Positions 10,555 to 20,751 of a DNA stretch of 64,000 nt are shown here, in pieces (the stretch's first letter is position 1; every line of letters begins with the position of its first letter). A program made the translations under genes and the position numbers. Under the pieces are notes generated by a model. The model did not search any database, had not been told where the DNA came from, and saw only the letters and a program-made list of their open reading frames with translations. Source of the stretch: Paratinospora sagittata (lineage: Eukaryota; Streptophyta; Magnoliopsida; Ranunculales; Menispermaceae); contig CM069598.1 of the NCBI GenBank assembly GCA_035771175.1, forward strand, positions 8,091,413 to 8,155,412. Reading direction: 5' to 3'.

Positions 10555-10665
10555 GGCTAACATGGGAGTTGGTGAAATAAAGAGATGGTTTTGAAACTCA
10601 AAGATTTCAGGTTCAATTCTCACAACTTCTTCGCCTTAGGGATGTGAACAATTAATGAATCAAAA
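10555..10665 (+). mobile_element. Possible SINE-like fragment (left copy)
   Basis: GGGAGTTGGTGAAATAAAGA followed about 40 bases later by TCAGGTTCAATTC resembles the spaced A and B boxes of a tRNA-derived head. Low sequence information and no clear ends. Confidence 0.3.
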
Positions 10666-11479
10666 ACATGCCTGATACTTTTCTAATAATATCATCTGAT
10701 AATGAAGCTAATTATACAACTAACTATTAATATTGTACTTATCAAAAATAAAAATAAAAAATAGTCTATTATTGGAGAAGACTGGTAGACCAATATATAT
10801 ATATATGGTTTGGAATACCCTTTCCTTTTCAAGCTGTACTCGCTAACACGCAACCCAAAATATAAAGGCTCCCTATCACAAAAATTGAAATGAAGTGACT
10901 ACAATGCTTACTTGGATCCATATTAATTAAGCACTCTGTTCATAATTAGAAGAATAGAAGGATCCGTTCATACATGATTTGGTGAACCAAATGGATATAA
11001 AGATGTGTTGACCATATACCTAGCAAGAAATATTGCACCCTTTTACTACATACATTAAAAGAATATGCCTACTACATCTTTGTTGGGGTTTAAGTTTAAG
11101 ATACCTTTACAGATGGAGCCTCGGGACGTAGATATGTCATCTTGTCAAAGGCCATCAAAGTGACTCAAACTCTAATTATTGTCAAAGTATTGGTTACTCA
11201 ATGAGCTTAGTCCAAAGACATTAGTACGAGAATTCAAAGCTATGTTATAACGACAAAGGCTCTTATTTTGTATTGAAGCATCCATCTAGCATCACTTACA
11301 CAACTTATTTCCATACATATGTTGATTAGGCATCACTTACACAATTTATCTTCATACACATGTTAATTATGCATCACTGCACATTTTATTCAAGTAATTG
11401 TCAATTGCCCTTTTTTCGAATTTATGTATTTTTTTCTTTTTTTTAAAAAAAAAAGTATAAAAATTAAGAACCTATGCGC

Positions 11480-11650
11480 AAGGTGTATTGTGAGTCTCAT
11501 GCTTTGATGTTTATGAGATTTCAGGTCTATAAAAAGCTCATATGCCTGTATCATATTGCAAATAATATTTATTTTACTTGTATAAAGATTCAATCTCTAG
11601 CCATCAACATGATAAGAAATGTTCTTAACCAATTCACCAAGTAGTTATTT
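11480..11650 (-). mobile_element. Possible SINE-like element (left copy)
   Basis: On the minus strand it reads CTTGGTGAATTGGTTAAGAA and, about 30 bases later, CTAGAGATTGAATC, a tRNA-like A/B box pair. Mirror copy: 27162-27332 (+). Ends uncertain. Confidence 0.4.
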
Positions 11651-13005
11651 GTCAAATTTCTACTCAATTTAATGCTTCTCCTTTTGGTTGGAGTGTTTTC
11701 AAAGAATTTTAAAACCATTTTTTAATTCAATTTTAAAATTTGTGAAGAAAACAAGAAATTTATTTTATTTTATTTTTTTGAAATCAAACTCTAAAAACAA
11801 TTTTTTTAAAACACAATTTTAAAAACAGTTTTAAAATATTTTACATCTAAGTTAAAAGGTGGTCGAGTAGTGAGTACAACAAATATATGTACTTAAAACA
11901 TAAATAATCTGTAATTAAATGATGTAATGGGCCAGATTGCGGGGCTTGCTACTGTCTATCTCTTGGGCTCAAAAGGAGGCGTCGCATGTTAGCTGAAGAA
12001 GACTGGCTTTGCCACAAGGATGCCTATTGGATTACCTTCTAACTTTTGAGCTTGGATTGGACCTTTCTTATTAATAGGGTCTAAGTAGAATGTTTAGCGT
12101 TATATTGAGCAAATGACACTTCCCAAGTAGTTCTCTTCTGCCTTTATGCAGCAACATTAAAGGGATTTATTTTAAGATTTGCATTTGAATGGATGAAGGT
12201 TATTGCAGTTTACTTCACAATCTAAATCAACCTAAAATATTTTTGGAAAATTCCAAAATTATAATCACCTGGGTTCAAGGAGTGCTATTCAATACACATT
12301 TTTAGCACCTATTTTTAGTAAAAAAATATTAATTTAATTACAAAAATATAACTTTAAGTCTCTAAGTGTAACTACACATTCACAATCATTAGATGAATGT
12401 GTGTTGCTCATCTTAAGGTTACATGATCCAATAGTTGTATATATATAGCTGCACTTTAAGTTTATAATTACCATAGTCAAAATAACATTTTCCTATTTAG
12501 TAAATAGTTATTGAAACATACATCAATATATGATTCAAGAGCATCCAACATATATTACAAGGGTATGTGCTAAAATTATGTATTAAAATCATGTACACTA
12601 ATTATTTTCCTCTTTATTTATAAATCTATTTAATATAAAAGAAGTCAGATTTTCAATTAATTTCTATATAGATGAAATAATAATATTTTTATCCCTTTTT
12701 GTTTTTAACAAATATTTTCTTCACCAAATGTTCACGAACCTCTTCATTTCTCATTGTTGAAAGGCGCCCAGCATCAATTAATCCCAAATCTTGTAAAGCT
12801 GTCTCATGGATTAGTTGGGGAAAAAAAAGAAATAAAAGAACAAAGAATTAAGAGGAGAAAATAAGACATAAACAATACTTCTTCTCCACATAACCAAAAT
12901 TATGAATTTTATCCAAAACTATATTCTATCCTCTGTACCTCTCCTTTGCCAGCAGCAGCTCCTCTTCTCTTATCCCTCCATTTCCCCATATTCTAACAAG
13001 AAACC

Positions 13006-14367
13006 ATGATCATAAATCTCTCAAATTCTCCCTTAACTTCATCAAAATCTACTTCCTCTCTCACCAGACTACTAACATCAAAATCCCCCAAAACCCACTT
13101 CTCCAAATCTCTCCTTTCTTCTTCTTCTTCTCCACCCTCTTCTTATCCTTCCTCATATCTCAACACCCATTACTCAAATCAATTTTTCTATCAAAAAACA
13201 AGATACCCACATGGAAAAAGAGACTCCTTTCGATCATGGGCCTTCCCTGAATTTGAGCTGGGCAGCTTGGAAAGCGCTCAATCTGTTCTAGAAGCAGCTG
13301 GAGTGCTTGCTGCCATTATCACGGTGCATGAAAGTGGCCATTTTCTTGCTGCTTATCTCCAAGGAATACATGTAAGTAAATTTGCAGTTGGGTTTGGTCC
13401 AATTTTAGCTAAATTCAATGCAAAAAACGTAGAGTATTCAATTAGAGCTTTTCCTCTTGGTGGGTTTGTGGCGTTTCCCGATAATGATCCAGATAGTGAT
13501 ATTCCTGTAGATGATGAAAATTTGCTTAAGAACAGACCCATTTTTGATAGGGCTCTTGTGATATCAGCTGGAGTGATTGCTAATGTGATTTTTGCTTATT
13601 TGATCATATTTGTTCAAGTTTTATCTATTGGGTTGCCTGTTCAAGAGGCCTTTCCTGGGGTTCTTGTGCCAGAGGTTAGAGCTTCATCAGCTGCTGCCCG
13701 TGATGGTTTGCTTCCTGGTGATGTGATTCTTTCAGTTAATGGGTATGAATTGCCGAAAAATGGGGTGACTTCGGTTCCTCAGATTGTTGATATTATTAAG
13801 AAAAATCCCAAGAAAAATGTGTCTCTGAAGGTAGATAGAACGGGGCAAAATTTAGAAATTGGTGTTACTCCAGATGAGAGTGGGGATGGAACAGGAAGGA
13901 TTGGGGTTCAATTGTCTCCGAATGTTAGGATTACGAAGGCTAAGCCGAAGAATCTTTTGGAGGCTATAAATTTTTCAGGGAAGGAGTTCTGGGGTTTAAC
14001 TTCTAATGTTTTGGAAGGCTTGAAACAAACTTTTCTCAACTTTTCCCAATCAGCTAGCAAAGTTTCGGGTCCGGTCGCCATTATTGCTGTTGGTGCCGAG
14101 GTTGCTAGATCGAGTAGTGAAGGACTTTACCAATTTGCTGCGGCACTTAATCTTAATCTTGCTGTGATAAATCTTCTTCCTTTGCCTGCTCTTGATGGGG
14201 GTTCATTGGCTTTGATATTGATAGAGGCTGCTAGGGGTGGAAGAAAGCTCCCTCAAGAAATTGAACAGCGAATTATGTCATCAGGGATCATGTTTGTTCT
14301 TCTTCTTGGGCTTTTCCTGATTGTACGTGACACACTTAATCTTGACTTTGTTAGGGAGTTATTGTGA
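13006..14367 (+). CDS. ARASP: Chloroplast site-2 (RseP-like) membrane metalloprotease, left copy
   Basis: Intronless 453-residue protein of the S2P/RseP family, closest to plant ARASP, a zinc metalloprotease of the plastid inner envelope needed for chloroplast development. Residues 1-75 are Ser/Thr-rich and basic with almost no acidic residues, as in a plastid transit peptide. The zinc-binding motif HESGH is at 108-112, in the first membrane segment. Further membrane segments lie near 182-212 and 425-445. A PDZ-like domain covers about 215-290 (RDGLLPGDVILSVNGYELP). The second active-site motif, NLLPLPALDGG, is at 389-399 and supplies the third zinc ligand. All catalytic elements are intact and the length is typical. 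An identical copy lies at 24445-25806. Confidence 0.95.
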   Translation: MIINLSNSPLTSSKSTSSLTRLLTSKSPKTHFSKSLLSSSSSPPSSYPSSYLNTHYSNQFFYQKTRYPHGKRDSFRSWAFPEFELGSLESAQSVLEAAGVLAAIITVHESGHFLAAYLQGIHVSKFAVGFGPILAKFNAKNVEYSIRAFPLGGFVAFPDNDPDSDIPVDDENLLKNRPIFDRALVISAGVIANVIFAYLIIFVQVLSIGLPVQEAFPGVLVPEVRASSAAARDGLLPGDVILSVNGYELPKNGVTSVPQIVDIIKKNPKKNVSLKVDRTGQNLEIGVTPDESGDGTGRIGVQLSPNVRITKAKPKNLLEAINFSGKEFWGLTSNVLEGLKQTFLNFSQSASKVSGPVAIIAVGAEVARSSSEGLYQFAAALNLNLAVINLLPLPALDGGSLALILIEAARGGRKLPQEIEQRIMSSGIMFVLLLGLFLIVRDTLNLDFVRELL

Positions 14368-17300
14368 TGGGCAATGGACTCTTTAATTTGGATAATTGCT
14401 GGCTGATTCAAAAAGCTTTTAAGGGAGCTGCTGCTGATTGGAATCGGATTCTATAATGGACTTTCCACTTGGATACTTGGCATGAAACAACTTCATCTGA
14501 GATGCTCTGAGGAGGATAGAATGTAGCTCTGAGTTTTTTCGTTCATTATCTTGTATGGATCTTAACTCATTACCTTGTTTAGGATACATGAAATATTTTC
14601 AAGCTTGTCAGCGCTCCACAGTGTATTATCAATGTGTGCTTATATATGTTAGAAATTTTGAATCGCATTTGATTATAATCCCTGGCTATGAAGGAAAGCT
14701 TGGGATATAATTAGTTGGAAAAATTATTCTTTCTTTCAAGATAATATTTTGGTAGAGGAAATCTTGATTTTTGTATGACATCTCCGTTTCGTGCAAAATG
14801 TACCTGTAGTCTTCGTCTTATAAAAATATGACAATGGAGTGGATGGACTCTAGCCTTCTGAAGTAGTTAGTAGAATATGGTGACCATGAGGTATTTGAGC
14901 CCTAGTACTATTTGACTGGAGTGCTATTACTTGTGTTAGAAACCACAAAACTCAAAAGCTATAGCTGATAAGTAGAGGCCAACCATGTACATCAAGCAAG
15001 CGTAGATATTAACAACTTGTATGAATGTTTTTGCATCATGTTGAGTTTATTGTTTCATATTTGGGACTCATTTACTAGTGGTGAGACGACTCTACTCAAT
15101 ATTGTGGTTCAGTGGTACAGTAATGATATTATAAAATTTTATCTGACATGAATAATGTTCTAAGTGTCTAACTTTATACTCTTCTTCTAGGGCCAATTTT
15201 TTATTAAATCAATCTGTTTCTTACTACTTCAGCCAAAGTCAAAATTTTCTTCTGACTCTTGTAGTTCTTAGTTCTCACCATTCATATAACCATAATGGCA
15301 TTATTCCTAAGCACTAGCAACTGAGAACTTCAGTTTTGATTCTGTTTTTTCTACTCTTATCACTCATCCAATGAATAAGTCAAAATTATCAATATCATTA
15401 TTTCTTTGATGGTTTTGTTTATGTAGATTCATTCAACTATAAAACGTTAAATATTGTTTCCAGAATTTGTGAAAAATGGATGACATGAAGATTTGAGTAT
15501 CTATAGTTTATTGGTTAGGCTCCTTCTCATTCATTCAAAGCCTGGTATTAGTGAATCGGTTCCTTCTTTGGCAGTCTTACAGAAAATTGTAGGAAGCCTT
15601 GTCTATTATTCATTGCATTTTTGCAGCATTTTGTTTTGAGAGTAATCCTTGTCCACTGTCTGGAAGTAGAACACCCATACGCATATGAGTGAGTTTAATC
15701 CATTACAAATATTTTTTTGAATCTGGCAATGCAGACCTGTGTTTACACTTGCTCAATTTGTAGTGAATTTCATCAAGGTGTCCTCTTTTGCTAGGTACGT
15801 TTCACTGTAATAGAAGCAAAAACATGAACATTCATCTTCATGATTATCAAAACATATAAGTAGAATGAGGGAATATCGGAAGCTTCGTATAGGTAATTAT
15901 GATTGAGATTATGGGCCCTTGTTTGAAGTGCTGAAAAGTAAGTTATTTTCTTCAAGTGCCTTCTCGACAAAAGTGTCTATTGGTAAGGTCCTGGACAATT
16001 ATTTCTGGTGGTGGTACTGTAGACAAAATTATCTTTACAATGCATCTTGGTGACAAGAAGCTTCTCTATCTGCCTCTTGTAGAAGAATTTCCAAACTAGG
16101 TGCCTAGAAGCAAAAGTTTTAGATGACAGGGCTTTTGCGTCAATCTGTAACAAGAAGGGCATGCCTAGTACATGTCGTTCCTACCATTGTTGGGTCTGAG
16201 GAGAGGTTGTAGCCTTAACCCTGCACTGTGGAGAGACTGTTTCTGAAAATCTCGCCAGTCAATCTTATACTCTGAGCTTCACATTTTATAAGGATTGAGC
16301 CAAGAGAATTGAAGCTTGGGTGTACTTATAGCTTCTTGAGACCATTATTCAATGCGTAGGGGATTCTTAGAAGGAAACAAAGAAACTTCTCTCCTTAAAA
16401 TTGTCCTACAGGTCTTTCTCTACCTCTGTACTTGATATGACTGCATGCATGTTCTCTACTTAATTGAAGGTAATTGTATAGTCTAGAGCTGTTTTTCTGC
16501 TTAAGTGACAACTCAAGTGATTCCATCAAATGATTAACCCTGCCTCCATGAAAATCTTGCCTTATTTTTATCTACAATTGGGTATATAGAAGTCAATATC
16601 ATTTAGTCCCTATTACAAGGAGACAGTTCCATGGATGACTCATCTTTTAATTGGTTTCATCCTTCATCATTTTTTGGCGTTGTCTTTGTTATCTTTATGC
16701 TCAATCAAGGTGACTATTCTAAACAAATTCACTTGAAACAAAATTTCTTGTATGACTTTAATTCTCTTCTTTTATGTCTTTTAACTATAATCTGTCATGA
16801 TATACAGCTACGTAAAAAAACCCGAGTTTTGATCATACTTGAAGGTTTCATACTGTCAACTCTTATTTCCATGAAATTATGATCTTACTGCTTAATCAGA
16901 TAGAAAAATCGTCGGTTCCACCGTTCCATTTTATCCACAACTCTTTAAGTGCAGCAAGAGGTGTCCTTTGGTCATGACCCTTTTTTTGACAAATTTCTCT
17001 TAAGATTTTGTGCAATAAAGAACACTGGGGCCTATCTCTCATGTACTTATATTCCTTCCTGTCTTGGCTCAGTTATGCTTGGAGTGAGCAGAACACCTGA
17101 TTTCTTGTCTGGAGGCAACAGGGTACTCCTTTGTCTTGCTTCCCTACTACTTGCTACTAGTTTTGGCTATTAGTTTCTTCTGTTCTTCTTCAAACCCCTT
17201 CTTCAATAGCATATAAAGGGAAGTAACTTTGTTAAATTATATCAACCTATTGTACAATATATATTAAAGGTCACACAAGTTGATGAAGTGAGATTAGAAA

Positions 17301-18060
17301 GTGGTAAAGTAATATATATTTCTAGTCAGATAATAGTCTTAGTCAAAAAAATCTGTTAGATTTTAAAAAATTAATTAAGATGGTTAAAAGTTCAACCCTA
17401 CTTTGACCCAAGTAACTCATGATCTTCTTATTGCACATCATTACTTGAATTTTTATTCTAATGACTTAAATTTTGTGGAAATGAGGCCTACCTTATTCTC
17501 CCTGGTCTTGTTTGGAGTAATTTTTTTAAAAGTGTTTTTTCGAGAAGTATTTATAAAAAAAGTTAGTCTTCTCATACTTCTTTCGAAAGTAAAAAATTAT
17601 TTTTTTTAGCATAATTTGACTAAAAGCAAGTATTTATCAAATACCTTCAAAAATATTTTTACTCCAAAAATATTTTAGAAAAACTCCTTCAAACGGGTAA
17701 GATCTCTCAAACATGTGTTAAAAAAATAAATTTTCTATTGTTTTGAACCCTAATTATATTTTACATTATATAATAATTAAAAAAATTAACATTAGGGTAT
17801 ATAATATAGTAAAATTGAAATTTAAGGCGGGCACGCAAACATGTAGAGGATTTAATTCCTGCGACAGGGAGCACTATAGCAGGAGCTTGGGGATCCTATG
17901 CGAGGGCCAGGTGTAAGGATTTCAACAGCTACACTGCTCAGCATCTTAACTCACAGGATTCGCATTAAAGCTGAGTTTGGGCCCACACCCCCTATTAGTA
18001 AATCAATTCCTTCTGTCGCGTCACCATTTTTCTTATCAGAATATGATGATAAACGGTCCA
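14368..18060. other. ARASP-BRD intergenic region (left copy)
   Basis: ARASP 3' UTR and AT-rich non-coding DNA. Open frames at 15977-16162 (-), 16631-16882 and 16949-17173 (+) have no recognisable domain, and I do not call them genes. A MITE-like repeat lies at 17504-17700. The mirror in the right arm is 20752-24444. Confidence 0.65.
17504..17700. mobile_element. MITE-like AT-rich element (left copy)
   Basis: About 195 bp bounded by imperfect terminal inverted repeats: GGTCTTGTTTGGAGTAATTT on the left, and on the right a sequence whose complement reads ACCCGTTTGAAGGAGTTTTT. The interior is very AT-rich and non-coding. The ends are diverged, so the superfamily is uncertain. Mirror copy: 21112-21308. 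Confidence 0.45.
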
Positions 18061-18642
18061 CATTCTCTCACCCTCATTCTCACCTACGCTTGGGCTTACC
18101 AAATCACAACCCCTAATCTGATTGATTGATACTGGTGGTTTGCCCTGTATTGGTTAGATTCAAAGTCCCAAGATATCCGAAAAAAAACAAAAACAAAAAT
18201 AAAAATAAAAATTGCGTTTATATAATAAGTCAGAGAGCTGTCCAATGGCGCTAAACTAAATTTAGTGTTCCAGTGCTACCCGCAGCTATTTCTTAAAAAG
18301 AGTCCAAAACAAAAAAAGAATCAAAAACACGGGCAGCACGCAACGAGACGCGCGAAAAAATCCAGGGCAAATCGGGCAGCGGGCATCGTGCTGGAGATAA
18401 CGCCGTTAACGTGCCGTAACATGGATAGATAGACAGAGGGAGTAAACGGGCATTTCGATTTCGTTGGTACCGCAAGAGACGGGGAGGCCGAGGCTGAGGT
18501 TCGGAGCTAGGTTCGGACACAAAAGTCACTTGGGAAAGGAAAAGCGAAACAGAGAGAGAGAGAGAAAAAAAATCGGAGAGAGAGAGAGTGAGAAGGAGAA
18601 AGTTTTGGGTTCGGTTCGGGAGCGAGAAAGAGGGTGAGAGAA
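18061..18642 (+). promoter_or_regulatory. Upstream region of the bromodomain gene
   Basis: Unique sequence between the inner end of the left arm and the BRD start codon. The last 250 bases are GC-richer and carry GA microsatellites (near 18550-18595), which suit a 5' leader or core promoter. I did not identify a clear TATA box. On the complementary strand the same low-complexity DNA opens a 232-codon frame that I regard as spurious. Confidence 0.5.
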
Positions 18643-20395
18643 ATGGGAAAGATGGTGAAGAAGAGGAAGAAGGGGAGGCCACCGAAATCGGATCTCGCGA
18701 GAAGGAACGGAGGACACCGGGATCCGCGGCCGGATCCGCTGCCGGAGTCGGAGCGGCTGCGGCGGAGCAGTCGGCGCCGGAATCTGAACTTTGTCGGAAG
18801 CTTTGATGAGTTCGAGGAGGAAGATGCTGATGAGGAAGATGAAGAAGAAGAAGAAGAAGAAGAAGAAGAGGAGAGGAGAAGAGAGAAGAAGCTGAAGTTA
18901 GTGCTGAAATTGCACCATCATCAACAACAACAGGACAGTAATAATAATAAAGGAGGAGAAGGTGGAAGAGGAGAACGAGTTGTTGACTCATTGAGTCGAG
19001 GGTCGGTGGGCCACGTGTGTGCTCCGGATTCTCGTGGAGCTGTCTCTGCTTCGTCCTCGGAGTACGGAGAGGAGAAGAAGCCGTTTAAGAAGCGGAAAAT
19101 CAATGATGATAATGATAATGATGATGGTGTTAATGTTGATGAAGATGATGATGGTCAAGATAATGATGTTGTTGACGATGATGATTGTGGTGGCGATGGT
19201 GATGTGCATTCGATCGGATCTGTTGGTGATCAGAAGAAGGTAAATTTTGTGAGCTTCTCTTCTCTGTTCTAAAATAGTAAGAGAGAGAGAGAGAGAGAGA
19301 GATGCAAAATTTGCTGAAAATTGGGGATTTCTTTATCAGATATATAGAGAGAGAGAGAGTCCCAGTCCAGGTCAGCTGATGATGAGCTCTTGTTGTTGTT
19401 GCCGCTGAGATTTTTATTTGTTGTAATTGGTCCATTTCTCACTCTCTCACTCTCTGTCTGCCTGTCTAGATTTTAACGGTCAGGTCAACTGTCACAACAA
19501 ACCCTACAACCGGAATCTTCTCTCTTACTTCACTCTCTCTCTTACTTCTTTCTCTCTCTAAATCTCTCTTCATTCTCCCTCTCTCTCTCTGTCTCTCTTC
19601 TTTCACCGTCTCCAACGCTTCATACTTACACTCAAGCTCTGTCGCTTTATATATTTGTTTTTCTATTCTTTATTTACTTTTTTTTTGTTTTTGGTTTTCT
19701 TTTTAATTTAATTTTTTTTTTGTTCATGCTGTTCTTCTTATGTTGCAGAAATGGGGAAGAAATGGCGGTGCAAAAGGGATGGATTCGGTTTCAGGTAGCT
19801 AGGTTTTGTTTGATTATCTGTTGCTATTTGTTAAAGTGATTGATTCTATGTTTTTTTTTTTTTAATATTAAAAAAGAGATCTTATCTTTGTTGTGTTTGA
19901 TTGGATCAGGGTCGCCATCTGATTCTCCAGCAGCAGCAGCAAGGGGGGTTCCATTACCAAACATTAAGCAGTTGGAATTGATTCTGGATAAGCTTCAGAA
20001 GTATGGGATTCGCACACACATACATACATACATACGTTCTTTATACTCTTTGTTGGCTTCCATTGTTTCTTCTTCTTGATGCATGATGTGTTGTTGGGTA
20101 AGAGCTTAAGTGGCGGTTCTCTGTGTTTGTGTTTGAGTCTGGCAGGAAGGACACGTATGGGGTTTATGCCGAGTCAGTGGATCTTGAAGAGGTATTTTGT
20201 TTGAGAATTTTTTAATGTTGGGGGAACTTTTGTGGAAAATCTATTGTAGTTTGTAATTCACTTTTTTTGTTTTTATTTTAATCTTTGTCTTTTCAGCTTC
20301 CGGACTATCTTGATGTAATAGAGCATCCAATGGATTTTGGAACTATAAGGAAGAAGCTTGCAAGTGGGGCATATCCCAACTTGGAACAATTTGAG
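18643..20395 (+). CDS. Bromodomain protein, BRD1/2/13-like, truncated by the assembly gap
   Basis: Five coding exons: 18643-19239, 19749-19794, 19910-20000, 20146-20191 and 20297-20395. All use GT/AG sites and keep frame, giving 293 residues before the gap. The N-terminus has a basic AT-hook-like patch (MVKKRKKGRPPKSDLARR), then an RRSRRR-type basic stretch, a long Asp/Glu run (residues 61-80) and a second acidic low-complexity region. The bromodomain begins with IKQLELILDKLQKKDTYGVY and runs to HPMDFGTIRKKL and YPNLEQFE. The part with the conserved acetyl-lysine-binding Asn is missing. Plant proteins of this layout are bromodomain subunits of SWI/SNF chromatin remodellers; that role is inferred. 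An in-frame ATG at 18634 is an alternative start. I chose 18643 (MGK) because family members begin that way. Confidence 0.85.
18838..18882 (+). repeat. GAA/GAG-rich microsatellite encoding a poly-Glu run
   Basis: A nearly pure GAA repeat inside BRD exon 1 encodes about 13 consecutive acidic residues. A second trinucleotide tract (GAT/AAT, 19099-19200) encodes Asp/Asn-rich sequence. Such tracts vary in length between alleles. Confidence 0.8.
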
Positions 20396-20651
20396 GTGTG
20401 TACTCATACACGATTTGTTGTTTAGTTGTAATGGCTTTATTCATGTGTGTTCTCTGGCAATCGGATGAGTGGGGAAGGGGTTCATGTAGACCCAATTTTT
20501 CAAAGAAGTTTCTTTGGCCGATTACTATTGCATCCTAGCATCCAAATGCATTTGTGGGCATTTACTGTAGCGGCAGTGGTGATGATTCCCATGACGTTTC
20601 AAGTAGGTTTTCTATTTTCTTGTGTGTGGGTAATAATTTTTTTCCCATCTT
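20396..20651 (+). other. BRD intron 5, incomplete
   Basis: Begins with donor GTGTGT at 20396 and runs to the gap with no acceptor or bromodomain-like exon. The next exon must lie in sequence absent from this window. Confidence 0.7.
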
Positions 20652-20751
20652 NNNNNNNNNNNNNNNNNNNNNNNNNNNNNNNNNNNNNNNNNNNNNNNNN
20701 NNNNNNNNNNNNNNNNNNNNNNNNNNNNNNNNNNNNNNNNNNNNNNNNNNN
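20652..20751. other. Assembly gap of 100 N
   Basis: Exactly 100 N, the conventional length for a scaffold join of unknown size. It interrupts the bromodomain gene after its fifth coding exon. The sequence after it is the reverse complement of the region upstream of that gene, so the two sides are not contiguous pieces of one gene. Confidence 0.99.

Larger units (their letters stand above)
4366..13005. other. Transposon-relic-rich intergenic region between MIR171 and ARASP (left copy)
   Basis: An 8.6 kb AT-rich stretch with no intact protein gene that I recognise. It holds an RNase H-like retrocopy (8200-8646) and several tRNA-derived SINE-like insertions, listed separately, plus long A/T homopolymers and a small hairpin-prone GT/AC tract near 4648-4670. 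A 36-codon frame at 5839-5949 (starting MIRGTSASGYAKLLRNQAW) looks more protein-like than its surroundings, but I cannot assign it. The mirror of this whole interval is 25807-34446. Confidence 0.7.
1..18060 (+). repeat. Left arm of a large inverted duplication
   Basis: This 18 kb arm is repeated as its reverse complement at 20752-38846. ARASP, MIR171, the SAC9 3' exons and every repeat in between occur in both arms, and left position x maps to 38812-x over most of the length. The inner 16 kb appears identical except for one poly-T length change near 3429-3452. SNPs and small indels are confined to the outer 2.15 kb. The arm continues into unique sequence at 18061 without a gap. Near identity plus an N gap at the turn suggest overlapping contigs scaffolded in opposite directions. 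Confidence 0.97.

Noticed and set aside
15977..16162. 61-codon frame downstream of ARASP (and its mirror at 22650-22835)
   Set aside because: No recognised domain, no start context or splice structure, and surrounded by non-coding DNA. Its presence in both arms reflects the duplication, not selection.
18293..18991. 232-codon open frame on the minus strand opposite BRD exon 1
   Set aside because: It is the complement of GA-rich and GAA-rich tracts, giving Ser/Leu/Pro low-complexity sequence with no domain. The plus-strand frame is a recognisable BRD exon with correct splice sites.
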